52,794 nucleotides of DNA, from positions 1 to 52,794 of the forward strand of contig JAQMWT010000008.1 in the NCBI GenBank assembly GCA_029834535.1, in the 5' to 3' direction. Shown piece by piece: positions 43,857 through 52,794 of the stretch. The position numbers and the translations under genes are program-made. Origin of the DNA: Chrysophaeum taylorii (taxonomy: Eukaryota; Sar; Pelagophyceae; Pelagomonadales; Pelagomonadaceae). The notes under the pieces were generated by a model that worked only from the letters and a program-made list of their open reading frames with translations, had not been told where the DNA came from and made no database searches. How positions within the stretch are numbered: position 1 is the first letter of the stretch; the number at the start of each line of letters is the position of its first letter.

Positions 43857-44858
43857 TATCCAACAACCACGGGACAGACAGTTCCCCGACAGTTCATGTG
43901 GGGGTGGGAAACTCGCACTAACGGTCGTTTGATGTCTGAGCTTCGCGATGTGGGCCCTTCTTCGCCCGTGATTACGCGGCCCGTGTGCCGTGCGTGGTCG
44001 TGATACGGTTGTCGGAACTCCGCCGACGCAAACCGAAGCATGTTGGTCGGCCACCGCCGAGGCCATGGACGTCGACTCGAGCAACGCGACCGCCTTACAA
44101 GCGCCACCACCCAGCTAAGCCGTCGAAACCGAGGAATACGAAAGACGCAATGTTCGAGCTGCGTCGGTACTTCGAACGCTGTCGGAGAGGACCCCCTTGG
44201 GGTTCTGGTGTCGACACTCCATTTCGACAACGAGTTTCTCAGTGCGAAGCTGCATCGCGTCCATCGGACGCAGCTCGGCGAGCTCCAGCTCCTCCAGCTC
44301 TGTCGACTCCTCTTCTCCGACATCCTCTTTCACGCCGCCCTCCCTCGCCGCTTCCTCGGGAGACACCATATTGAGCGTTGTCGTTGTTAATAATGAGGAT
44401 TACCGTAGGCACGGGGCAGAGCCCCAAGAAACGAAATCCATATTGCGGCCTCCAAAGCCACTCAAGGGTTGCGCTTCGAAGGTCCGGGGCTGTGACTTTG
44501 GTGCGTGACGGCACCCAGATGAAAGCGAGCTCGGCGCCAAAGCATGGAGTGGCCGGCGGGTACGGTGCGGGCTGGCGGCTGAAAGAGGACCTCGACGTCG
44601 GCTTTCGTCACGTCGAGGTCGCTGCGCCGATTCAGCTCGTCAACGAGCGCGGTCTTTTTTTGGACGGACATCGCTGTTCAGGAATTCAACGCTGATGGGA
44701 CCTTCCTTCGAAGACGTGCCGATCAGTCGCTGGACACCGAGTCTGGATGACCTGGTATTTGAGCACGACGGCAGAGTGCACTACACATCCTGTGTAAGCG
44801 TCGAACTTGAGCAGGCTGCCATCACAGTACATAGATGGCTCTATCCGCAGCAGCCTGG
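43857..44858. other. Gap with short minus-strand coding traces
   Basis: A minus-strand frame, 44671-44462, begins MSVQKKTALVDELNRRSDLD and resembles the start of a small helical DNA-binding protein, but no full domain follows. Another (44369-44115) is acidic and helical (TELEELELAELRPMDAMQLR). Both may be fragments of the mobile DNA next to them. Confidence 0.3.
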
Positions 44859-45018
<160 letters not shown>

Positions 45019-45659
45019 GCGCTCGCAACGAGCGACACTTAATGCTAGTGTCTTTTCGCACACCAAAACAATAGAATTAATTCTAGAGCTCGCGCTATAA
45101 AACCAGAGCCGAGAGAGAAGGTTTCATGAGCAGAAGAACAAGTCACTTGACCCCAAACACTTTCTTAAAAGTCCTGGGACTTGGTGGCGTGGCTTGACAC
45201 GGTCCTGCGAGGCGGCGGTGCTGCGGCGCTGGGACGTTGACGTGCGGCGGAGATATCGAGGGTGCCTGCCCCATGGCTCAGGACGCACCTTTTCTTTCGA
45301 GGTGGGGTTTGGTGGCGTCGCTGTTTCGGGACGACGAGGGCTACTATCCGATTTCCCCTGGTGTCGAAGCTGTCGTCCGTTGAGGAAGTCATGGACGCGC
45401 CCGGAGATGAGGTCGATACTGGACTTGGCGGCGAGGACCGCCTCGAAGGTCAATAAGGAGCTGAAACGCAGGTAGAGCTACTGTTCTAGGGTGAGTCGCT
45501 GGGAGCGTGGTTTGTCCTTGGCGCAAACGGCAGCGCGAGGCGGCGGTCAGCGGGTGCAACGCTGGACCTCGATGTAACTAAGTAACTAACCCTAGTGATG
45601 GATGAGTTGGAGCCGTTAAAACAAACCGTTGATAAAACGTGGAAATTTTCATCATCAAA
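45019..45659. other. Gap, one weak minus-strand ORF
   Basis: A minus-strand frame 45453-45124 (109 codons) starts with TFEAVLAAKSSIDLISGRVH and then becomes low-complexity basic sequence. Probably a fragment; no family recognised. Confidence 0.25.
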
Positions 45660-45860
45660 ATGTTGTCCGCGTTGCAAGCGTTGGAGATCCTCGCGCCGAT
45701 CGCCGCGGGTGTCGTCGCTCTGATCGGGATCGTGGTGCTGACCAAGGGGCTGAGGAAGTGCCACTTTCAACGGCTCGAAAAGAAGTGGAGCTTGGATTCG
45801 ATGGCCGTTGACGACGTCGAGTCCGAGGAAGTTGTGATCGAGCGGCAGCTAAAAAACTAG
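45660..45860 (+). CDS. Small single-pass membrane protein
   Basis: The frame from ATG 45660 encodes 66 residues. Residues 9-30 (ILAPIAAGVVALIGIVVLTK) form a strong transmembrane helix. It is followed by a basic stretch (GLRKCHFQRLEKKW) and an acidic C terminus. This pattern predicts a tail in the cytosol by the positive-inside rule. I recognise no family. The clean helix and charge pattern make a real gene plausible, but an exon of a longer gene is possible. Confidence 0.4.
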   Translation: MLSALQALEILAPIAAGVVALIGIVVLTKGLRKCHFQRLEKKWSLDSMAVDDVESEEVVIERQLKN

Positions 45861-45933
45861 GAGTATTTGTTTTTGATCGTGGGGGGTCGGGGAGGTCAGA
45901 GGTCTGCTGCTGCTGCTGCTGCTGGAGGGGGCG

Positions 45934-46260
45934 ATGGGGGTCGCGAATCCCGAAGAACAAGGGCTTTTTGGCGGCCGTAGAGGAGGAGGTGCCGGACCAC
46001 CCGTGTCGGAAGAAGAAGAAGAAGAAGAAGGAAATATCAGAGATCGTCGCTCGAAAATTTCGTATTGGGATGTGCTTGACGACGCGAAGGAAGGTTCAAA
46101 ATCGTACGAGGTCTCGCGATCCTGCGGGGGGTTTACCGATTTTTGCCGCTTGGACGAAAAAAAAAACGACCCCCCCGGAACGGTTCGAGGGTTGAGCAAA
46201 GATTCAAATTTTTTGCGACGGTTGAGGAGGCAACGGCGTATCCGTCGTCGAAAATCATGA
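45934..46260 (+). CDS. Unrecognised ORF, 108 residues, low complexity
   Basis: The plus-strand frame has a Gly-rich start, a run of glutamates encoded by a GAA repeat (about 46008-46029), a middle part (KISYWDVLDDAKEGSKSYEV) that looks protein-like, and a strongly basic end (LRRLRRQRRIRRRKS). It might be a nucleic-acid-binding tail or a chance frame. The opposite strand is also open and Ser/Pro-rich. Confidence 0.2.
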   Translation: MGVANPEEQGLFGGRRGGGAGPPVSEEEEEEEGNIRDRRSKISYWDVLDDAKEGSKSYEVSRSCGGFTDFCRLDEKKNDPPGTVRGLSKDSNFLRRLRRQRRIRRRKS

Positions 46261-47508
46261 TGATGGAGCGCGAGCGCGGGAGGTGTTCGTCAGAGAATGG
46301 AATTCCTCAGAAGTTCCGTTTGTCGTACAATTCTCTTCGAACTAACGACCGATCGATATCTGCGCCCACCGCGCCTCGTGAAGGGCGACCGTGCGTACAA
46401 CTTCCCGACCTCCTCCACATCCGCTGGCGCGTTCCGTGATCGATCCCTCGGCGCGCGAACGTCGAGAATTAAAAATCCTGCTTCCAAGCCTCGGATCACA
46501 TGGTTCTTGTACTTGAAAACTGCCGGGATTAATTATTATTACGGAAGTCGTTGCGGTCGTCCAGCCATAAGAAAAGCTCTTCCTCACTCCGAGCCCGCGC
46601 GGGCTCGGGCTAAACCCGATATCAACACCTCAAGCAAAGAATAATGACAGCAGGCGTTGGGAAAGAAATAATATCACACTCGTGGAAGGGACCCCCAGCG
46701 CCACGAGACCTGCAATCCAATTGCGGGAGTTCGCTCCCTAGGGGAAAAAAAAAGACCTCTTCGACGACAAGTACTTGACGATAATATCTTCGAGGATTAA
46801 TTAGGAACTGCCGAGGCGATTGAATAAGAGCCTCCTGCCGATTTGAAAGTTGAGAGTCGTATTTAATAATTAACCGCACACCGCCCGCCCGCGGTACGTT
46901 ATTTTGGTCGAATGTGAAAAATTTTCGCATCAAAGATGATGATGATGATGATGAGCAATGGTGATGTTAAAAGTGATGGCTCGCGGCCACGAGGACATCC
47001 CCCTCAAACTGCCACGTTGGTTGGCACAATTAATTAATTAATTAATTAATTACCAAGCCCCAGGTTTGAAGAGTTTGTCAAATAAGCGCGAACTTTCTGC
47101 AGTTGTTTTTTCACGGCGCAGTAGGTTGAAATTCGGGTGCCTGCCTGCCTGCCGAAAGTTTTCGAGTTTTCGCTATGCATTAAGTTTATACCTAAACCCC
47201 TCTTTGATCGTGGTGGTTGGTGGTGGTGAGAGTTCATCTCTGTGTAGTTCGTGCCTGTCTCGCGGTGCGATTGTGCTGAAGACAGGACGCACCAGTCTCC
47301 AGAGCTATAGAAGCATGGACTCCAATTAGAGAGTTGTCCCAACAGAGATGATCCACTGCAAGGTGATATAACAAGGTAGAACTACTCTCGGAACGAACGA
47401 CGAACCCGGCTTTCGATTTCGCAATCCAAGACTTGCTCGAGCCGCCCGGCCGCCCGGCCGCGATCTCGACGTTAGATTTCAAAAATAAATTTCGGCCCAA
47501 AATTTACG
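46261..47508. other. Intergenic, no supported gene
   Basis: Contains a 20-bp perfect palindrome at 46589-46608, a GAT repeat (about 46935-46954), a TTAA-type repeat (about 47029-47053), and short frames. The last part should hold the 3'UTR of the TPR gene. Confidence 0.4.
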
Positions 47509-49002
47509 TCACGCGCGTCTCGTTTTGAGGCGGTGATATTTCTCGCGGGCCGCACCGTTTTCTGGGTCGGCTCGGATCGCGAGAAGGTATTCTCGCTCTG
47601 CCGAGTCGTAGTCCTTCCTTACCTTCTCGAGCAGGAGGCCGTAGCTCGCGTGGACGATAGCGTCGTTTGGGTCCGCGCATATCGCGGCGACGTACTCGCG
47701 CTCGGCCGCGTCGTAGTCCTGCCGCACGGTCCAGAGTAGGATAGCATAGTTCGCGCGAGCCTTGGCGTAATCGGGCTTTGCTCTAATCGCCTCGACGTAC
47801 TCGCGCTCGGCGCCGTCGTAGTCGGAGCGAACAGCCTGGAGCAGCGAGCCGTAGTTGTTGTGGGCCTTGGCGTTGTTCGGATCGGCGTGGATTGCGGCTT
47901 TGTACTCGCGCTCGGCACCGTCGAAGTCCATCTTCGCCGTCTCGAGCAACGAGCCGTAGTTGTACCGAAAGTCCGAGCGCGTCGGCTCGCGGCTAATCGC
48001 CGCCAAAAACTCGCGTTCGGCGCCGTCGTAGTCCTTCCGCACGTCCCGCAGCAAGTTTGCGTAATTGTAGTGGGCTATCGCGTTCTCGGAATCCCGAGCT
48101 AACCCCTTCTCGTAGGCCGCGAGCTGGTCGGAAGCAGATCCGCCAGTTTTTTCCAGCGAAAACGCAATCGCAAACCACGCGCCCGCGTGGGCACCGTCCT
48201 TGGCGACGGCTGCTCGCAGCGACTCGAGGGCCTCGTCGTACTTCTCGAGTCCGTACAGCGCCATGCCCGCCGCCACCAGCGACTCTGTCAGACAACGAAT
48301 ACGCGCGGAAGCCTTCCGGATCGTGTCGCGCGCCCCGGCGTTGTCGTCTCCCGCGAGCTGTTCGACGGCCGTCAATACCACGTCGTCGTCGTCGTCGTCG
48401 CTCCGTCGTCGTCTACAGCCTATTGCGAGACTGCGAATCACGCTCTGCGCGCTTTTTGACTGTTTGGAGTTTACGAGCATCTCGAGAATGCGGTCGAGCT
48501 TTTCTGCGTTCTCGCGCGCCACGCGGTTCGTCTCGAGCTCGACGACCGACCGCACCTGTTCGACGCAATAATGCGCGGTCTCCATGCGCTCGGCGAACTC
48601 GTGATGCCAAATAACTTCTCTCGCTTTCCTCGAGAAACCGTCCCCGTCCTGCGTGACGTGCTCGCACACCTCGATCAATTCTCGCACCGCGACGATCGCC
48701 CGTCGCACCACCCCTTCTTCCACCACCACCGAAACGACCCGCCGTTTCTCCTCGAGGAGCCGCGCGATCGACTCGGCCCACTCGAGGTCCTGCGCGATCG
48801 CTTCGGACGCCTTGGCGATCTCGCGCAACTTCCCCACGAGCTTCACCACGACCTCCACGAACTTCCCCACAACCGGCACCACCCTGCTCGCGGCATCTGC
48901 GGTCGCCTCGATCGCGACCGGGGCCGCTCGCCTCGCCGCTTCCTGAATGTCTTTCCGCAAGTTCGCGCGCCATCGCGCCTTCTTCAGGCAGCACGTCATC
49001 AT
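47509..49002 (-). CDS. Helical-bundle / TPR-repeat protein
   Basis: The single-exon gene encodes 497 residues from the ATG at 49002 (an in-frame TTG lies 10 codons upstream). Residues 20-165 are a helical bundle: VGKFVEVVVKLVGKLREIAK, then DLEWAESIARLLEEKRRVVS, RELIEVCEHVTQDGDGFSRK and FAERMETAHYCVEQV. The pattern resembles MLKL/HeLo-type four-helix domains. A linker with six aspartates (a GTC repeat near 48383) follows. From about residue 245 there are six or seven TPR units of 36-37 residues, the last five of the regular DYDGAEREYxxAI type, which should form a peptide-binding superhelix. There is no kinase, unlike the two related genes in this window. Recognition through the TPRs and output through the bundle is inferred. 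Confidence 0.88.
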   Translation of the reverse strand: MMTCCLKKARWRANLRKDIQEAARRAAPVAIEATADAASRVVPVVGKFVEVVVKLVGKLREIAKASEAIAQDLEWAESIARLLEEKRRVVSVVVEEGVVRRAIVAVRELIEVCEHVTQDGDGFSRKAREVIWHHEFAERMETAHYCVEQVRSVVELETNRVARENAEKLDRILEMLVNSKQSKSAQSVIRSLAIGCRRRRSDDDDDDVVLTAVEQLAGDDNAGARDTIRKASARIRCLTESLVAAGMALYGLEKYDEALESLRAAVAKDGAHAGAWFAIAFSLEKTGGSASDQLAAYEKGLARDSENAIAHYNYANLLRDVRKDYDGAEREFLAAISREPTRSDFRYNYGSLLETAKMDFDGAEREYKAAIHADPNNAKAHNNYGSLLQAVRSDYDGAEREYVEAIRAKPDYAKARANYAILLWTVRQDYDAAEREYVAAICADPNDAIVHASYGLLLEKVRKDYDSAEREYLLAIRADPENGAAREKYHRLKTRRA

Positions 49003-49382
49003 CGATACAATAATAATAATTTGAGGTGGCAATTTTTTTTGGACTAAGGCTTCAATAATAATTCATCTCGCCAAAGCTGGAAAAAAAATTGGGGGGGACG
49101 GACCCCTCGTGTGTCGGTCGCCGACCTTTCCGTCGCTGTCAAACATAAGTGCCTATCGCGCGCGACGTTACGGCCGCGTGCCTTAAAACGACCTCTCGAG
49201 CGGCGGACGGACGGATGGGGACAACAAGCTCGCCCGCGACGCCAATGCCGCCGACTTTTTTTCGGGCCTTTGGTGGCCTTTCACAATCAGGCAACTTCAG
49301 CCGAAATCCTTGACCGCCACCCCCCAATCTCGCTCGCGCCCCCCTGCGATTATCTCAGACGAGGCAGCAAGTTTGGTTTTTG

Positions 49383-49414
<32 letters not shown>

Positions 49415-50573
49415 CTGCTTGACGACCCCTGCCGATGCTCGTGCTCGCAGGCTTAGGTGCGTTTTTCAGGAAAACAGCGTCGCCTCCGGTTCCTCTTTGT
49501 CGTGATTTCGAGGCTCTCCTGTACGTAATGACACTCATCAAACTCATCCAAACTAGCGGCGAGAAAAATTTCGACAAGTCGCAAGCTTGACCATCGCGAC
49601 ACCCGCACGTTTAGCTCCAATCGCTGTCTCGTTGTCTATGGAGTGGCGGCAGGCTCGCTGCTGCGATTGTTTATCACCGCTTCGTTACGTCGTGAGGTAA
49701 AGAGAATAATTAATACAGCAACATTCTTCGCACCAAGCTCAAGAACATCTTATGTATTCTACGCCCGCCACTGCACATGGACTATACGGCGCAACTTTGC
49801 AACCCCGCTCCAGCTGCTTCTCCGACGCCATCTTTGTCCGGGTCTTTGACACCGACGACATAGTTCTCAATACACCAAGCAGCAGTCTAAAACTGGCGGT
49901 ATCGGCTCTTATGCCTACGTCGCATGCGTCGTACACAAGCCCTTCCGGAGACAATGTTGGGCGCCATTGTAGCGAGCGCTAGCACCACATCCTACGTTCT
50001 CTTGCAGCAGCTCTACGCACCGAACTCGGCGTTTCGATGGGATCCAAAGTATGTGTCCCCCATCCCGACTACTCGCCAACTGTCCCCTCGACCGTGGCTT
50101 CGTCTCCTCCTCCATCAGCTGACCCGACCGCTCCAGCCTTCTGCGACGGTGCGCGGACTCTGGCTGCATGGCGACATGCTCTACCCCGCCACTCTCTGCT
50201 CGGCCTTTTGAATCATCCCTTTACGACGACCGACCGCCGCGGCACCCATGACGACATCCTCGGCAAACTCGACCGCCGCCGGCACAATGCCGCAAGCGGT
50301 GCATGCCTTCGGCACGGAGGCGTCCCTCCCAGAAGCTCCTTCTTCAACACACACAAGGATCGCCGAAGCCAAGTCACTGCTGGCTTGTCTTTAAATGTCG
50401 ACTGTTGGCTTGTCGGTTATTATTAGTTTCGGCGGTGAATGAAATGAAATGAAATGAAATGAAAATTAAATGCAGGCGGCGCGTCACCCCGCCGGATGAT
50501 TAGATTAGATTAGATTAATAATATGATGATACATATCCGAGTAGTAGTAGATATTTATTAATTTATTTCTCCA
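49003..50573. other. Divergent intergenic region with simple repeats and relic ORFs
   Basis: Holds the promoter side of both the TPR gene (minus) and the CNB-REC gene (plus). A GCCT repeat lies at about 49382-49413, a GAAAT repeat at about 50433-50463, and GATTA repeats at about 50500-50517. Plus-strand frames at 49752-50426 shift from one to another and may be a decayed transposon fragment. Confidence 0.35.
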
Positions 50574-52794
50574 ATGGGCATAGAGGCGATCGATGCTCCG
50601 TTGATTCGCGAGCTCGGCGTGCAGCTGTCCCGGCGCGACATCTCGCTCGAGGGGGCGTCGATGCGGTCGCTGGCGCCGGGCATGGTGACCGAGATCATGG
50701 GGACGTTGAAGGCGATCGACGAATCCCTGAGCGCGCAGATAGTCTCAGAACCGGAACTGTACTTGCGCGAAGCGGAACTGCTGGTCTACGATGGCGAGCA
50801 GCGGATCTTCGAGGAGCACGACGTTCCCGACGGATTCTATTTTCTGATTTACGGCCGCGTCGACGTGACGAACAGCAAGTATATGATGTCAGAAGAGGAA
50901 AGGAGGCTGATAGAAAAAGACGAAAGGAAGATCGCGAGCATAGAGGCGCCCGGGTTCTTCGGAGAGAAGAGTCTCGGCGGATCCCAGGCGCAGCACCGTT
51001 CGGCGTCGATTCGCGTTACGTCGAAGAATGCAGCCTGTCTGCGGTGCAGTCTCGAGGTGTTCGTGAGATGTCTCGCCGCGGGCCAACGGTGCGACCTGCG
51101 CCGCAAGCTGACGTGGGTCGAGGAATCTTTGTTGTTTTGGGATTGTGCCGCCGACCTCCAGTTCAAGTTGGCCCAAGTATTGCGTCTGGTTGATGTGGAG
51201 AGAGGCAGGCACCTCGTCGACATGGACGACCCGATCGAGGGCATGTGGTTCGTGATGTCGGGGAGTCTCTCCGTGAGCGCCCAAATGCAAATGCCGGTCG
51301 TCGTGGCCAACGGCCCGGAACAGTGGAAGATCATCGAGGTGGCCACGTTGCCGGCGGGCGACGTTTTTGGGATAGTTGAGGTCCTCGCCGGTCGAAAAAA
51401 ATTCGCGAGGTTTTCGACCGCGATCTCTGACGCGACGCTCCTTTTCATCACCTCCAAGGACGCCGAAGACCTCATTTTTTCGGACAAGCACGCCAATGCG
51501 GTGTGTCGGTCGCTCGCTGCGAACCGCAGGAAGTGGGACGAGCTCGTGCTGACGCAGGCTATGTCGGACTTCAACGCCGTTCAGGTCGCGGTCACGAACA
51601 AAGAGATGCGCTTCGCGAAGTACTGGCTCTCCACGACTCCCGGGGTCGTCGTAGTCAAGAAGCGGAGGCGACGAAAGTCCTCGTCCAAACTACCCGCCGC
51701 CGAGATCGCCGCCGAAACCGAAACCCGGTCCACGACGGACACCAAGCCCGACGACGAGGACGAGGAAGCGCCCGCGCCCGCGCCGAGCGAGCGTCCCAAG
51801 CCCCGTCGCCGCAGTAGGAGAGACTCGAAAGCGCGCACGAACGAGGCGATGCGGGAGCTCGACACGGCGCTCGGCGAGCTCGAGGACCCGACGTCGTTGT
51901 CTTCGCCGCGAAACAACTATAATAATAACGGAGCCGCCGCCGAACCGAAAAAAAAGAATCCGAATGCCAAAGTCGCCGCCGAGGCGTGGCTCGCGAAACT
52001 GCAGATCCAGCAGGTCCTCGTCGTCGACGACTCCGTGACGACCCAGAATATCCTCGGATTGAAATTCAGAAAACAAGGGTGCATCGTCGAGACGGCGGGA
52101 GACGGCGCCGAGGCTCTCGAGATCATGCGAAAAAAGCTCTTCGCTCTCGTCGTCTGCGACGTCCTCATGCCACACATGGACGGCGTCACGGCCGTCACGA
52201 AGCTCCGCGAGTGGGAGACCGACCACCGCCCCGAAGACCTCCAGCCCGTGCTCTTGCTCACGCGCGTCGAAGACTCTCCCGTCCAATTCCAAGTCCCAAA
52301 AATGTGTCTCGTCGCCCTCCGGCACAAGGCAGACCGTCTCAAGGATTTAGACGGCCTGGTGATCGAGTGCTTCGAGAACTACCCCTCGCCACCGACCACC
52401 CAACCGCCCACGCACGACTCGCCAACAAAGGCTCGACGCACAACAACAACAATCTCGAGAAATACCTTCCACGCCGGCGACGCGGACCGTCCGCCCAAAA
52501 CCGACAAAGCGCCGCGTCGCCGCAGCGTCGAGTCTGTCGTCCGTCGCGGCAGCGACTACTCGAGTCGTAGTCCCCCGGCCTCCTCCTCCTCTGAAATCAT
52601 CAAAAAGGCCGGAGGACCTCTTCGTCGCCACAGCATCGTCACCAAAGAAGCAGAAACCAGCCCGCGCCCCCCGGCCGGCCCCGCGCCCGAGGAAAAAAAT
52701 GGCGCCGCCAGCCCGCGTCGCCACACCATTGCTACGCCAATGGATGATCGCAAAGACGACGACAATAATAATAATAAAAGTCTCGCAACAACCC
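50574..52794 (+). CDS. Dual cyclic-nucleotide-binding / response-regulator receiver protein (3' end outside window)
   Basis: The frame from ATG 50574 stays open to the window edge, giving at least 740 residues. Residues 65-165 form a first cyclic-nucleotide-binding domain with phosphate-binding cassette FGEKSLGG then HRSASIRV, including the FGE and Arg needed to bind cAMP or cGMP. Residues 195-300 form a second (GMWFVMSGSLSVSA, then FGIVEVLAGRKKFARFSTA), in which FGE reads FGI. After a charged linker, residues 481-590 are a two-component receiver: acidic pair D485/D486 in VLVVDDS, phospho-acceptor D529 in VVCDVLMPHMDG. A conserved Thr/Lys pair further on is less clear. The C-terminal tail is basic and Ser-rich with repeated RRHS/RRHT-like sites, possible kinase targets. 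The protein could link cyclic-nucleotide and phosphorelay signals. Antisense frames here are shadows. Confidence 0.88.
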   Translation, partial: MGIEAIDAPLIRELGVQLSRRDISLEGASMRSLAPGMVTEIMGTLKAIDESLSAQIVSEPELYLREAELLVYDGEQRIFEEHDVPDGFYFLIYGRVDVTNSKYMMSEEERRLIEKDERKIASIEAPGFFGEKSLGGSQAQHRSASIRVTSKNAACLRCSLEVFVRCLAAGQRCDLRRKLTWVEESLLFWDCAADLQFKLAQVLRLVDVERGRHLVDMDDPIEGMWFVMSGSLSVSAQMQMPVVVANGPEQWKIIEVATLPAGDVFGIVEVLAGRKKFARFSTAISDATLLFITSKDAEDLIFSDKHANAVCRSLAANRRKWDELVLTQAMSDFNAVQVAVTNKEMRFAKYWLSTTPGVVVVKKRRRRKSSSKLPAAEIAAETETRSTTDTKPDDEDEEAPAPAPSERPKPRRRSRRDSKARTNEAMRELDTALGELEDPTSLSSPRNNYNNNGAAAEPKKKNPNAKVAAEAWLAKLQIQQVLVVDDSVTTQNILGLKFRKQGCIVETAGDGAEALEIMRKKLFALVVCDVLMPHMDGVTAVTKLREWETDHRPEDLQPVLLLTRVEDSPVQFQVPKMCLVALRHKADRLKDLDGLVIECFENYPSPPTTQPPTHDSPTKARRTTTTISRNTFHAGDADRPPKTDKAPRRRSVESVVRRGSDYSSRSPPASSSSEIIKKAGGPLRRHSIVTKEAETSPRPPAGPAPEEKNGAASPRRHTIATPMDDRKDDDNNNNKSLATT

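Noticed and set aside
44462..44671. Possible HU-like DNA-binding protein start
   Set aside because: Only the first 30 residues are suggestive; the DNA-binding arm is not recognisable, and it overlaps mobile-element debris.
46589..46608. 20-bp perfect GC palindrome
   Set aside because: Isolated, with no paired copy or adjacent gene feature; no function can be argued from sequence.
50849..51574. 241-codon minus ORF
   Set aside because: Shadow of the CNB-REC gene, whose frame has clear cyclic-nucleotide and receiver motifs.

Overview
This window is nuclear DNA of a eukaryotic microbe. The evidence is a cytosolic eS7 ribosomal protein gene, spliceosomal GT-AG introns, intron-bearing tRNA genes, F-box and MLKL-type proteins, and many decayed eukaryotic transposable elements. 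A type II NADH dehydrogenase with a secretory or plastid-style presequence, and a cyclic-nucleotide plus response-regulator protein, suggest a microalga, possibly an ochrophyte stramenopile. That placement is an inference. Gene-bearing parts are GC-rich. Several repeat-rich stretches (about 1-3.1 kb, 8.5-11.1 kb, 32.6-33.9 kb) are visibly more AT-rich.

Layout. 1-3.2 kb: one arm of an inverted pair of repeat elements plus relic coding sequence. 3.2-8.5 kb: a 14-exon gene for a helical-bundle/protein kinase/long-helix/leucine-rich-repeat protein in which each LRR is one 84-nt exon. 8.7-11.1 kb: the second, oppositely oriented copy of the repeat element. 11.4-17.9 kb: a frameshifted non-LTR-like reverse-transcriptase element on the minus strand. 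18.1-18.7 kb: eS7. 19.6-21.2 kb: NDH-2. 21.2-24.1 kb: microsatellite and relic ORFs. 24.2-25.9 kb: a degenerate GTPase-like ORF and an F-box/beta-propeller gene. 27.3-27.7 kb: three tandem tRNA-Lys(CTT) genes, each with a different short intron. 27.7-31.4 kb: eroded coding sequence. 31.4-32.2 kb: a voltage-gated K+ channel with a C-terminal zinc ribbon. 32.2-38.4 kb: mostly gene-poor relics. 38.5-41.8 kb: a helical-bundle/TKL kinase/armadillo-repeat gene. 41.9-43.9 kb: two tandem fragments of a Helitron-type helicase. 44.9-45.0 kb: a TTTA microsatellite. 45.7 kb: a small one-pass membrane protein. 47.5-49.0 kb: a helical-bundle/TPR gene. 50.6 kb to the right edge: a protein with two cyclic-nucleotide-binding domains and a receiver domain, still open at the window end.

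The main biological theme is three genes within 46 kb that share one plan: an N-terminal helical bundle resembling the four-helix executioner domain of MLKL/HeLo-type proteins, then (in two of three) a protein kinase, then a different repeat array (LRR, ARM or TPR). The arrays show recent internal duplication. By analogy with plant MLKL/RPW8 and fungal HeLo proteins, this looks like a family of signal- or pathogen-sensing, possibly cell-death-controlling proteins. The helical-bundle assignment rests on sequence pattern and domain context only.
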